39,273 nucleotides of DNA, from contig DIVD01000042.1 of NCBI GenBank assembly GCA_002423245.1, positions 8,747-48,019 on the forward strand, written 5' to 3'. The DNA is from Rhodobacteraceae bacterium UBA6141. GTDB lineage: Bacteria > Pseudomonadota > Alphaproteobacteria > Rhodobacterales > Rhodobacteraceae. Shown piece by piece: positions 32,734-38,995 of this stretch (position 1 is its first letter; each line of letters starts with the position of its first letter). Below the pieces are notes generated by a model that ran no database searches, had not been told where the DNA came from, and was given only the letters and a program-made list of their open reading frames with translations. A program made the translations under genes and the position numbers.

Positions 32734-33297
32734 ATGGAACCAGGCAAGGTCATCGTCGCATGTATGCGCAACGAGGCGCTGTTTGTCGTCGAATGGGTCG
32801 CCCATCATCTTGCGATCGGCTTCGACCGGATCGTCGTCTTTACCAATGACTGCGAGGATGGAACCGACCGCCTGCTTGACCTGCTGGGGCAGGAGGCGCC
32901 CGTCGAACATCATCCGAATCCGGGGCCGTACGCCGAGGGGACGATCCAGAAGCAGGCCCTGCACCTGGCCTATGCGCTCGATCATGTCCGGCAGGCGGAC
33001 TGGGTGCTGCACATCGACGCCGACGAGTTCGTGAACGTCACGGCAGGCCGGCGCAGGATCGGGGATCTTGTGGCGCTGTATCCGGGTGCCGACGCCATCG
33101 CCCTGATGTGGCGGCATTTCGGATCGGCGGGAAAGACCCGCTGGGAGGGCGGCAGCGTCGTCGAAAGCTTCACGCTCTGCGAAGGCCGGTTGCCGCAGAT
33201 CGGCAGCGACGATCCCGTCGGCTACAAGACGCTGTTCCGGCCCCGCGCCTTTGGCTGGTTCCGCTCGCGCTTTCAGACGGCGACCGCGGGGGCCTGA
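32734..33297 (+). CDS. Truncated family 2 glycosyltransferase
   Basis: 187 residues from ATG (MEPGKVIVACMRNEA). The N-terminal half of a Glyco_tranf_2_4-type enzyme is well kept: CMRNEALFVVEWVAHHLAIGFDRIVVFTNDCEDGTDRLL, KQALHLAYALD, WVLHIDADEFVNV (the DxD metal site) and LMWRHFGSAGK with YKTLFRP. It ends abruptly with FRSRFQTATAGA just where relatives go on for another ~130 residues or more. A strong terminator follows 13 nt later. The truncated product is doubtful as an enzyme; sequence beyond the stop shows no continuation in another frame. Confidence 0.75.
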   Translation: MEPGKVIVACMRNEALFVVEWVAHHLAIGFDRIVVFTNDCEDGTDRLLDLLGQEAPVEHHPNPGPYAEGTIQKQALHLAYALDHVRQADWVLHIDADEFVNVTAGRRRIGDLVALYPGADAIALMWRHFGSAGKTRWEGGSVVESFTLCEGRLPQIGSDDPVGYKTLFRPRAFGWFRSRFQTATAGA

Positions 33298-33310
33298 GAT
33301 CCCGCCTGCA

Positions 33311-33339
33311 CCGGCAGCGGCGCCGCTGCCGGGGTTTTT
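33311..33339 (+). terminator. Rho-independent terminator
   Basis: A perfectly self-complementary CCGGCAGCGGC/GCCGCTGCCGG stem followed by GGTTTTT. It lies right after the truncated glycosyltransferase and is the clearest intrinsic terminator in the window. Confidence 0.85.
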
Positions 33340-33372
33340 CGCGCCGGTCGCGCATCTGCGGGCAATGCGCTG

Positions 33373-33400
33373 TTGACTCGGGTGCTGGCGTGGGTAAAAG
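33373..33400 (+). promoter_or_regulatory. rpmG promoter
   Basis: TTGACT, 16 bp, TAAAAG, about 65 nt upstream of the rpmG start. The -35 matches in five of six bases. Confidence 0.55.
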
Positions 33401-33465
33401 GCGGGCTTCAAGGATTTCAACGGGCCGGCCTTCCGCGCCGTGCCCGTCGCGCAGGAGACAGGACA

Positions 33466-33633
33466 ATGGCGAAGCCGACGACGATCAAGATCCGTCTGAA
33501 CTCGACGGCGGGCACCGGGCACTTCTATGTGACCAAGAAGAATGCCCGCACCATGACCGAAAAGATGGTCGTGCGCAAATATGACCCGGTGAAGCGGGAG
33601 CATGTCGAATACAAGGAAGGCAAGATCAAGTAG
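33466..33633 (+). CDS. rpmG: 50S ribosomal protein L33
   Basis: 55 residues (MAKPTTIKIRLNSTAG ... DPVKREHVEYKEGKIK), the Cys-free, zinc-independent form. AGGAGACAGGACA precedes the ATG. It is a single gene with its own promoter and a GC hairpin after the stop. Confidence 0.97.
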   Translation: MAKPTTIKIRLNSTAGTGHFYVTKKNARTMTEKMVVRKYDPVKREHVEYKEGKIK

Positions 33634-33656
33634 GATCTGCCGAGCCGGATGGCATC

Positions 33657-33685
33657 GGGGCCGCGCACCGCAAGGGCGCGGCCCC
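33657..33685 (+). terminator. Hairpin after rpmG
   Basis: GGGGCCGCGC and GCGCGGCCCC form a perfect 10-bp stem with a nine-base loop, 24 nt after the rpmG stop. There is no T-run. The following 33686-33864 gap holds two short tandem repeats and no gene. Confidence 0.55.
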
Positions 33686-33816
33686 GCGCGTTCCGCACCC
33701 CCCTGCGCAGCCTTGCGCAGCCTTGCCCCGCGCCCGGCGCCACCCCCCCCTGTGCAGAAACGGAAGGCCCGCGCAGAAACGGAAGGGGCCGGTGGTGTCC
33801 CACCAGCCCCATGCCG

Positions 33817-33852
33817 TCTGCCGATTGCTGTCTGCCGATTGCTGTCTGCCGA
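33817..33852. repeat. 14-nt tandem repeat near the BI-1 gene end
   Basis: Two full copies and a partial third copy of TCTGCCGATTGCTG, ending 13 nt before the stop of the minus-strand Bax-inhibitor gene. A second pair, GCAGAAACGGAAGG twice, lies around 33750-33785. Confidence 0.9.
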
Positions 33853-33864
33853 CCGGGCCGCTGC

Positions 33865-34587
33865 CTATTCGCGGTTGCCGAGGAATTGCAGCAGGAACAT
33901 GAACAGGTTGAGGAAGTCGAGATACAACGTCAGCGCGCCGAGGATCGCGGATTTGCCCAGCCACTCGGCATCACCCACCTGCGCGTGCTGGATATATTCG
34001 GTCTTGATCCGCTGCGTGTCGAAGGCGGTCAGCCCCGCGAAGATCAGCACGCCGATCACCGAGATCGCGAAGGCCATCGCCGAGGAGGCGAGGAAGATGT
34101 TCACGATGGAGGCGACGATCAGGCCGATCAGGCCCATCACCAGGAAGGCACCCATCGCCGACAGGTCGCGCTTGGTCGTGTAGCCGTAAAGCGAGAGGCC
34201 CGCGAAGGCGATGGCGGTGATCAGGAAGGTCTGCGCGATCGACACGCCGGTGTAGACGGCGAAGATGTAGCTGATCGACAGGCCCATCAGCGCGGCGAAA
34301 CCGAAGAACACCATCTGCGCGGTCGCGACCGACATCCGGTTGATCATGGCGCCGAAGGCGAAGACGACGGCCAGCGGCGCGAACATCACCACCCATTTCA
34401 GCGGGGAGCCGAAGATCGACGCCAGCAGCGCGTCATTGCTGCCGACGAAATACGCGACCAGACCGGTAAAGGCGAGGCCGACGGACATCAGCCCGTAAAC
34501 CTTGTTCATGTGGGCCTTCAGGCCCTCGTCGATGCGAACCGCTCCGGCGCCCACCCGGCCGGCGCGGATCGTGTTGTAGTCAGCCAT
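33865..34587 (-). CDS. Bax inhibitor-1/YccA family membrane protein
   Basis: 240 residues with seven transmembrane helices and GGAGGCTTCA before the ATG. Landmarks are HMNKVYGLMSVGLAFTGLVAY, MSVATAQMVFFGFAALMGLSISYIF, YGYTTKRDLSAMGAFLVMGLIGL, TAFDTQRIKTEY and ALTLYLDFLNLFMFLLQFLG. The last acidic and aromatic motif is the family C-terminal signature. Bacterial members act in the inner membrane as calcium-leak or FtsH-modulating proteins; the role here is unproven. Confidence 0.93.
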   Translation of the reverse strand: MADYNTIRAGRVGAGAVRIDEGLKAHMNKVYGLMSVGLAFTGLVAYFVGSNDALLASIFGSPLKWVVMFAPLAVVFAFGAMINRMSVATAQMVFFGFAALMGLSISYIFAVYTGVSIAQTFLITAIAFAGLSLYGYTTKRDLSAMGAFLVMGLIGLIVASIVNIFLASSAMAFAISVIGVLIFAGLTAFDTQRIKTEYIQHAQVGDAEWLGKSAILGALTLYLDFLNLFMFLLQFLGNRE

Positions 34588-34627
34588 TGAAGCCTCCGTT
34601 GCGTTTCCCTCGGGCATGTGCACGACA

Positions 34628-34671
34628 CACCCGCCCGCAACCAATATCGGGCGGGTGCCGCTTTCGTTCAA
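34628..34671 (-). promoter_or_regulatory. BI-1 gene promoter overlapping a 10-bp palindrome
   Basis: On the minus strand TTGAAC, 17 bp, GATATT. The -10 falls in the loop of a perfect inverted repeat (CACCCGCCCG ... CGGGCGGGTG, 34628-34657). The likely start lies inside the right arm, about 50 nt before the ATG, so the repeat could be an operator or a 5' hairpin. Confidence 0.5.
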
Positions 34672-34680
34672 GGGTCATGG

Positions 34681-34735
34681 CCCGAAAACCATGCGCCGGA
34701 AACCGTGCGCCGGAAACCGTGCGCGCGAAAGCGTG
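34681..34735. repeat. 14-nt tandem repeat between BI-1 and the oxidoreductase
   Basis: Copies of CGCCGGAAACCGTG at 34694 and 34708 (exact), with a 13-nt diverged copy before and a diverged CGCGCGAAAGCGTG after. It lies 22 nt beyond the oxidoreductase stop (minus strand). Confidence 0.88.
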
Positions 34736-34757
34736 TGCGCGAACCCGGGCGCGAGGC

Positions 34758-35720
34758 TCAGGCTGTCGTCACCACGACCTTCCCGGTGGACTTGCGCTCC
34801 GACAGCAGCGCCAGCGCCGCCTCGGCCTGCTCCAGCGGCATCACATGGCTGACATGCGGCTTGATGCGGCCCTCGCCATGCCAGCGCACCAGCTCGGCCA
34901 GGCTGTCATGCACGGCCTCCGGCGCGAAGCCCAGATAGCCGCCCCAGTAGAAGCCCATCACCGACAGGTTCTTGACCAGCAGGTGATTGGCGAGGATCTG
35001 CGGCACCGTCCCGCTTGCAAAGCCGATGGCGAGGATCCGGCCCTCGGGCCGCATCGCGCGGAACAGGGCCGAAAATGCCTCGCCCCCCACCGCGTCATAG
35101 AGCACATCGGCGCCGCCAAGCGCCTTCACCTCGGCCCGAAGGTCGGCGCTGTCGCTGTCGAGGCAGACCGAGGCCCCGGCTTCGGCAGCGGCGGCCAGCT
35201 TGGCGGCCCCCCGCGCTACCGCGACCACCCGCGCGCCCATCAGCGCGCCGATCTCCACCGCGGTCAGCCCGACCCCGCCCGCGGCGCCGGTGACCACCAG
35301 CGTCTCGCCGGGTTGCAGCCGGGCGCGGCGGGTCAGCGCCAGATGGCTGGTGCCATAGGCGATCTGGAAGGCCGCGGCATCGACCAGGCTCATGCTGTCG
35401 GGGATCGGCAGGCAGCGGTCGGCGGGGACGCAGGCATATTCCGCCAGCCCGCCATGCCCGACATGGGCCGCGACGCGGGTGCCGACCGGCGGGGCGTTGA
35501 CGCCGGGCCCCAGCGCCTCGACGGTGCCCGCAAGCTCCATCCCCAGCGTCGCGGGCAGGGGCGGCGCCTCCTGATAGGTGCCCTTGATCATCAGCGTGTC
35601 GGCAAAGTTCAGCCCGCAGGCGGCGACGCGCACCAGCACCTCGCCCGCCGCCGGGCGGGGCCGGTCGATCTGCATGAGGCGGGGCCGGGCGCCGACGGCG
35701 TCAAGACGGTAGGCAAGCAT
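34758..35720 (-). CDS. NAD(P)H:quinone oxidoreductase, zinc-independent MDR family
   Basis: 320 residues, GAGGATCCC before the ATG. It has the GroES-like N-terminal part (VLVRVAACGLNFADTLMIKGTYQ, LPATLGMELAGTVEALG) and a Rossmann NAD(P)-binding part with VVTGAAGGVGLTAVEIGALMGARVVAVAR. The catalytic and structural zinc cysteines of alcohol dehydrogenases are absent, as in QorA-type quinone reductases. The exact substrate is not known. A TTTGCAA palindrome lies about 100 nt upstream. Confidence 0.9.
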   Translation of the reverse strand: MLAYRLDAVGARPRLMQIDRPRPAAGEVLVRVAACGLNFADTLMIKGTYQEAPPLPATLGMELAGTVEALGPGVNAPPVGTRVAAHVGHGGLAEYACVPADRCLPIPDSMSLVDAAAFQIAYGTSHLALTRRARLQPGETLVVTGAAGGVGLTAVEIGALMGARVVAVARGAAKLAAAAEAGASVCLDSDSADLRAEVKALGGADVLYDAVGGEAFSALFRAMRPEGRILAIGFASGTVPQILANHLLVKNLSVMGFYWGGYLGFAPEAVHDSLAELVRWHGEGRIKPHVSHVMPLEQAEAALALLSERKSTGKVVVTTA

Positions 35721-35819
35721 GGGATCCTCGGGTTCGGGACGGTTGCTGGCAAGGCTACCCCTGCGGAAGGTGCAGCGCCAGTGCCTGCGGATGCCGATGC
35801 GCGCGCTGCGATCCGGCGC

Positions 35820-35852
35820 TTTGCAAATTGCAAAATGCGATGCAAAATGCGA
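35820..35852. promoter_or_regulatory. TTTGCAA palindrome plus 12-nt tandem repeat (candidate operator)
   Basis: TTTGCAAATTGCAAA (35820-35834) is a 7+1+7 palindrome, overlapped by two exact tandem copies of TGCAAAATGCGA (35829-35840, 35841-35852). It lies in the 349-nt gap between the divergent oxidoreductase and XRE regulator genes. The half-site TTTGCAAA resembles the element bound by ScfR-type regulators such as PccR of Rhodobacter, though the spacing here differs. Confidence 0.5.
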
Positions 35853-36020
35853 AGCTGATCGCCGCCCTCTGCAATTTCGACCGATTACGCGATCGAGAGC
35901 AGCCGGCCGCGGCGAGAATCGCGGCTTTTTCCGCCCCTGCGGCCAGGCCGGCGCCGCAACGTTTCCGTGTATTGCCCGCGCCTTTTTCGCGTCCGCAAAA
36001 AATTTTCTGCGCCAGCGTGG

Positions 36021-36037
36021 TTGGCACGATAATTGCT
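36021..36037 (+). promoter_or_regulatory. Sigma-54 (RpoN) promoter of the XRE gene
   Basis: TTGGCACGATAATTGCT matches the YTGGCACGRNNNTTGCW consensus at every defined base, with GG (36023-36024) and GC (36035-36036) ten bases apart. The predicted start at about 36048 leaves a ~22-nt leader containing GGAAAGAGGGAG and the ATG at 36070. An A/T tract (CAAAAAATTTTC) lies just upstream at about 35995. Confidence 0.85.
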
Positions 36038-36069
36038 TCTTGTACCTGCAGGAAAGAGGGAGACCACAC

Positions 36070-36432
36070 ATGAAACATCCCGTGGACATTCACGTCGGCA
36101 AGCGCATCCGCCACAGGCGCTGGATGATCGGCGTCACCCAGCAGCAGCTGGCAGAGAAGGTCGGCATCAAGTTCCAGCAGATACAGAAGTATGAAACCGG
36201 GATGAACCGGGTCTCTGCGTCGCGGCTGTGGGACATTTCCGAGGTTCTGGGCGTGCCGATCGGCTTCTTCTTCGAGGGGCTGGACGGCAAGGCCGACAAG
36301 GCCGCCGATATCGGGGCCGACATCCTGGCCGACAAGGAAGCGTTGCAACTCGTCCGCTCCTACTATGCCATCCCCGAGGCGCAGCGGCGCCGGCTGTTCG
36401 ATCTGGCGCGGGTGCTGTCCGACGTGGCCTGA
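36070..36432 (+). CDS. XRE-family helix-turn-helix regulator (PraR-like)
   Basis: 120 residues. The HTH_3 domain covers about 10-66: GKRIRHRRWMIGVTQQQLAEKVGIKFQQIQKYETG, NRVSASRLWDISEVLGVPIGFFFEGL. The FQQIQKYE-TGxNRVSASRL signature is that of the alphaproteobacterial PraR/SinR-like group, which controls biofilm, symbiosis or phase genes in other genera. The C-terminal third is short and helical (EALQLVRSYYAIPEAQRRRLFDLARVLSDVA). A sigma-54 promoter lies directly upstream, so expression should depend on an enhancer-binding activator. A four-copy 18-nt repeat begins at the base after its stop. Confidence 0.88.
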   Translation: MKHPVDIHVGKRIRHRRWMIGVTQQQLAEKVGIKFQQIQKYETGMNRVSASRLWDISEVLGVPIGFFFEGLDGKADKAADIGADILADKEALQLVRSYYAIPEAQRRRLFDLARVLSDVA

Positions 36433-36504
36433 CTGCGCCGGTGATCTCTGCTGCGCCGGTGATCTTTGCTGCGCCCGCGATCTTTGCTGCGCCGGTGATC
36501 TGTG
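36433..36504. repeat. Four-copy 18-nt tandem repeat directly after the XRE stop
   Basis: CTGCGCCGGTGATCTYTG at 36433, 36451, 36469 (diverged) and 36487. It begins at the very base after the regulator's TGA. No gene overlaps it. Confidence 0.93.
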
Positions 36505-36593
36505 GCGCTTGACGCCTCCCCTGCGCCCCGGCTACCGCTGACGGGGGCAGCATGGGGCGCGCGATGACCGGTCAGGCCAGGACAGAGGCGGGG

Positions 36594-37385
36594 ATGACCG
36601 CCGCCGAACGCCAGTCGCTGATCGCGGCGCTTCATGCGGCGGCGGACGCGGCGCGGGTGGCGACGCTCCGGCATTTCCGCGCCGAGGGGCTGGAGGCCGA
36701 TACCAAGGAAACCGACCGCTTCGATCCGGTGACGGTGGCCGACCGCGCCGCCGAGCGCGCGATGACCGGGGTTCTGGCGCGGATGCGCCCGCAGGACGCC
36801 ATCCTGGGCGAGGAATACGGGCTGACCCCGGGCACCAGCGGCCTGACCTGGGTGCTGGACCCGATCGACGGCACCCGCGGCTACCTGTCCGGCACACCGA
36901 CCTGGGGGGTGCTGGTCGGGGTGTCGGATGCCGGCGGCCCGATCCTCGGCGCCATCGACCAGCCCTATATCGGCGAGCGGTTCGTGGGCGGGCTCGGGCT
37001 GGCGGAGATGACCGGCCCGCAGGGGCCGCGCGCGCTGCGCTGCCGCCCGACGCGGCCGCTGGCCGAGGCGATCCTCTTCACCACCTATCCCGAGCTCGGC
37101 ACAGCCGAGGAGGATGCCGCCTTCCGCGCCGTTTCAAGCCGCGCGCGGCTGACGCGCTATGGCACCGATTGCTACGCCTATGCACTGGTCGCCTCGGGCC
37201 AGATCGACCTGGTGATCGAGGCGGGGCTGCAACCTTATGACGTGCAGGCTCCGATCGCGGTGGTGACCGCCGCGGGCGGCGTCGTGACCGACTGGCAGGG
37301 CGGCGCCGCGCATCGGGGCGGGCGGATCATCGCCGCCGCCAATGCCGCGATCCACGCCGAGGCGCTGGCGCTGCTGAAAGGGTGA
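36594..37385 (+). CDS. hisN: Inositol monophosphatase-family phosphatase, probable histidinol-phosphatase HisN
   Basis: 263 residues from the ATG at 36594 (MTAAERQSLI), which follows AGAGGCGGGG; ATGs at 36564 and 36552 are alternatives. Metal-site motifs are DPVTVADRAAER (about 44-55), GEEYG (72-76), WVLDPIDGTRGY (86-97) and, near the C-terminus, QPYDVQAPIAVVTAAGG. Within the family, the GEEYG and IDGTRGY forms are typical of the HisN type (histidine biosynthesis, last phosphatase step); inositol-phosphatase activity cannot be excluded. Confidence 0.88.
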   Translation: MTAAERQSLIAALHAAADAARVATLRHFRAEGLEADTKETDRFDPVTVADRAAERAMTGVLARMRPQDAILGEEYGLTPGTSGLTWVLDPIDGTRGYLSGTPTWGVLVGVSDAGGPILGAIDQPYIGERFVGGLGLAEMTGPQGPRALRCRPTRPLAEAILFTTYPELGTAEEDAAFRAVSSRARLTRYGTDCYAYALVASGQIDLVIEAGLQPYDVQAPIAVVTAAGGVVTDWQGGAAHRGGRIIAAANAAIHAEALALLKG

Positions 37386-37490
37386 AAAAGGGCAGGGGGC
37401 TGTCGATCACGGCACGTTCGAATTCGGCACTTCAGCCAGGACCAGGGCCCTTGATCTGCGACGTGATTCAGCTTCTGCAATGGGATGGGA

Positions 37491-37536
37491 TGGTGCTGTG
37501 AGAGAGGATTGAACTCTCGACCTCACCCTTACCAAG
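37491..37536 (-). other. att site: 3' fragment of a threonine tRNA gene
   Basis: On the minus strand the 46 nt run from the anticodon loop (TTGGTAA, anticodon GGT) through the GGGTG stem arm, the variable loop, a T-arm (GAGAG-TTCAATC-CTCTC) and the acceptor strand with encoded CCA. The 5' half is missing: bases past 37536 do not complete the anticodon stem. This is what integration into the 3' end of a tRNA-Thr(GGT) gene leaves at the far end. The element must lie to the right, and an intact tRNA-Thr should lie beyond it. The 37386-37490 gap holds nothing else. Confidence 0.8.
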
Positions 37537-37697
37537 AAGCGGGCCGCCAGTTTCCCGGGGTATCCGCAGGGCTCCGCACATAGCCGAAACCCCTATCTTT
37601 GCAGGCACTTGGCGTCTATAGTCGGCTCCGGCGGTATAGGCCCGTAAAGCCGAATAGCCTGCCTTTCCGTTACCCCGCCGTTACCCCGGAGTTTGCG

Positions 37698-38060
37698 ATG
37701 GAGAAGAAAAAGAGGTTCACCGACCTGTCCGTTGAGAAGATGGCCCCTGTGGAGGGCAAGCGGCTGGAAGTGTTCGACACGCTGACCCCGGGCCTTGCCC
37801 TGCGAGTCACCGAGGGGGGCAAAAAGAGCTGGTCCGTGATGTACCGCGTTGCGGGCCGGGGGGACGGCGGCAACCGGGGGCCGCTGCGCCGGATGACCTT
37901 GGGCGCGTTCCCCCTGATCGACGTGAAGACAGCGCGGGAGAAGGCGCGGGCTGCCCTTGAGCTTGCCGACCGGGGGGACGATCCGGCGGACACCCGTCAC
38001 CGTCCTCGCCCGGGCGGGCCTCGGCACTCCCGAGCGAAGCGCCTACCAGCAGCAGCTTGA
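37698..38060 (+). pseudogene. Truncated tyrosine integrase (P4/DUF4102 type)
   Basis: Frame of 120 residues. The N-terminal arm-binding domain is clear: KRFTDLSVEKMAPVEGKRLEVFD, LTPGLALRVTEGGKKSWSVMYRV, RRMTLGAFPLIDVKTAREKARAALELADRGDDP. The homology stops at about residue 96; the rest (DTRHRPRPGG...) is out of frame with a following phage-like sequence. The core-binding and catalytic domains (R...HxxR...Y) are missing, so it cannot recombine DNA. It lies 160 nt from the tRNA fragment, as expected for the integrase of an element inserted there. Confidence 0.82.
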
Positions 38061-38367
38061 CGGATCGGGCATCGTGGAGCTGAAGAACGCCGCGCTGCTG
38101 GCCGTGGCGACCAAGAACAAGACGCTTGGCGCAGCCCTTGTCTCCATCCTCGACAGGATGCCCGCCCGGTCCCGGCCCTTCAGTGCGCAGGACCTTGCCG
38201 ACAAGCTGGTTGGCGAGGAGACGCGGCAGGTGCAGGCCGCAATCACCGCCGTCAAGCTCGCGGCGCAGCGCGCCATCAACCGAAACCGGGAATATGAGTC
38301 CGGCAAGGTCCGCCCGCTCGACAGGGTCAAGCTCGCACTCAACAGCAAACCGAAGGAGACCAACTGA
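37957..38367 (+). pseudogene. 3' part of an unknown phage-like gene fused to the broken integrase
   Basis: An open frame overlapping the end of the integrase in another phase; the first ~10 codons are integrase DNA read out of frame, so real coding probably starts near 37990. The visible part (PVTVLARAGLGTPERSAYQQQLDG, NAALLAVATKNKTLGAALVSILDRMPARSRPFSAQDLADKLVGEETRQVQAAITAVKLAAQRAINRN) is helical with no recognised domain. It joins the next gene by TGATG overlap. The structure implies a deletion from inside the integrase into this gene. Confidence 0.55.
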
Positions 38368-38627
38368 TGCCCCTATTCCTCGTGACCCGCCCGCCGGGCG
38401 CCGAGCACCTGCGCAACCCCTCGGGCCTGCACGGTGCCCTCGTGGACGCCGCAGACGGCCCCGGCGCCATTGCGGCCGCAAACGCCCTTGCCGCCGGGCT
38501 GAACAATCCGTTCAGCGGCTACACGGCCACCGAGGTCGCCGCAGAGGCAGCGGCCGACTTCTCGCCCGCCCTGGTCGAGGGCGATGTCTTGGGCACGTCC
38601 TACACCGGCCCGGGGCGCGGCAAATGA
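38367..38627 (+). CDS. Hypothetical protein of the integrated element
   Basis: 86 residues with GAAGGAGACCAACTG before an ATG that overlaps the preceding stop. Alanine-rich and acidic: PSGLHGALVDAADGPGAIAAANALAAGLNNPFSGYTATEVAAEAAADF. No family is recognised. Overlap on both sides (TGATG, ATGA) shows that it is part of one short operon. Confidence 0.65.
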   Translation: MPLFLVTRPPGAEHLRNPSGLHGALVDAADGPGAIAAANALAAGLNNPFSGYTATEVAAEAAADFSPALVEGDVLGTSYTGPGRGK

Positions 38628-38950
38628 AATACCCCGCGCCGCGCCCCCTCGCATCAGCGCACCTTGCGCTGGTCCGCAGGGCGGAGGTTCGGGGGTGGCC
38701 CGAGCCGCAGGACGTTCTGGACGTCGCCCGGGTGTTCGATGTGCCCGCTGCCGACCTCGCCCCCCTTGTCGGGCTGGTGTCGTGGCGGCGGGCGGGCGTT
38801 GACCGCACCCTCTGGGCATCGGAGCTGCGTGGCGAGGTCAAGCCGGACGTGGAGGCTGGCCTGCCCATCCACCGGCGGCAGGCCCTGCACTGGTTCCGGG
38901 AGACCCTCCACGCGGGCTGGTTCGGGCGCAGCCCGTCGAGGCTTTGCTGA
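38624..38950 (+). CDS. Hypothetical protein of the integrated element
   Basis: 108 residues, start overlapping the stop of the previous gene (ATGA). Contains LALVRRAEVRGWPEPQDVLDVARVFDVPAADLAPLVGLVSWRRAGVDRTLW and ends HWFRETLHAGWFGRSPSRLC. Three evenly spread Trp-containing blocks suggest a small folded domain. No known family is seen. Confidence 0.6.
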   Translation: MKYPAPRPLASAHLALVRRAEVRGWPEPQDVLDVARVFDVPAADLAPLVGLVSWRRAGVDRTLWASELRGEVKPDVEAGLPIHRRQALHWFRETLHAGWFGRSPSRLC

Positions 38951-38995
38951 ATGGACGGCGCCGCGCCAGGCGTGACCCGGCGCGGTCCTTGGGCG

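Noticed and set aside
32237..32734. Open frames over rnpB on both strands
   Set aside because: The region folds as RNase P RNA with all conserved cores; the frames have no recognisable protein features.
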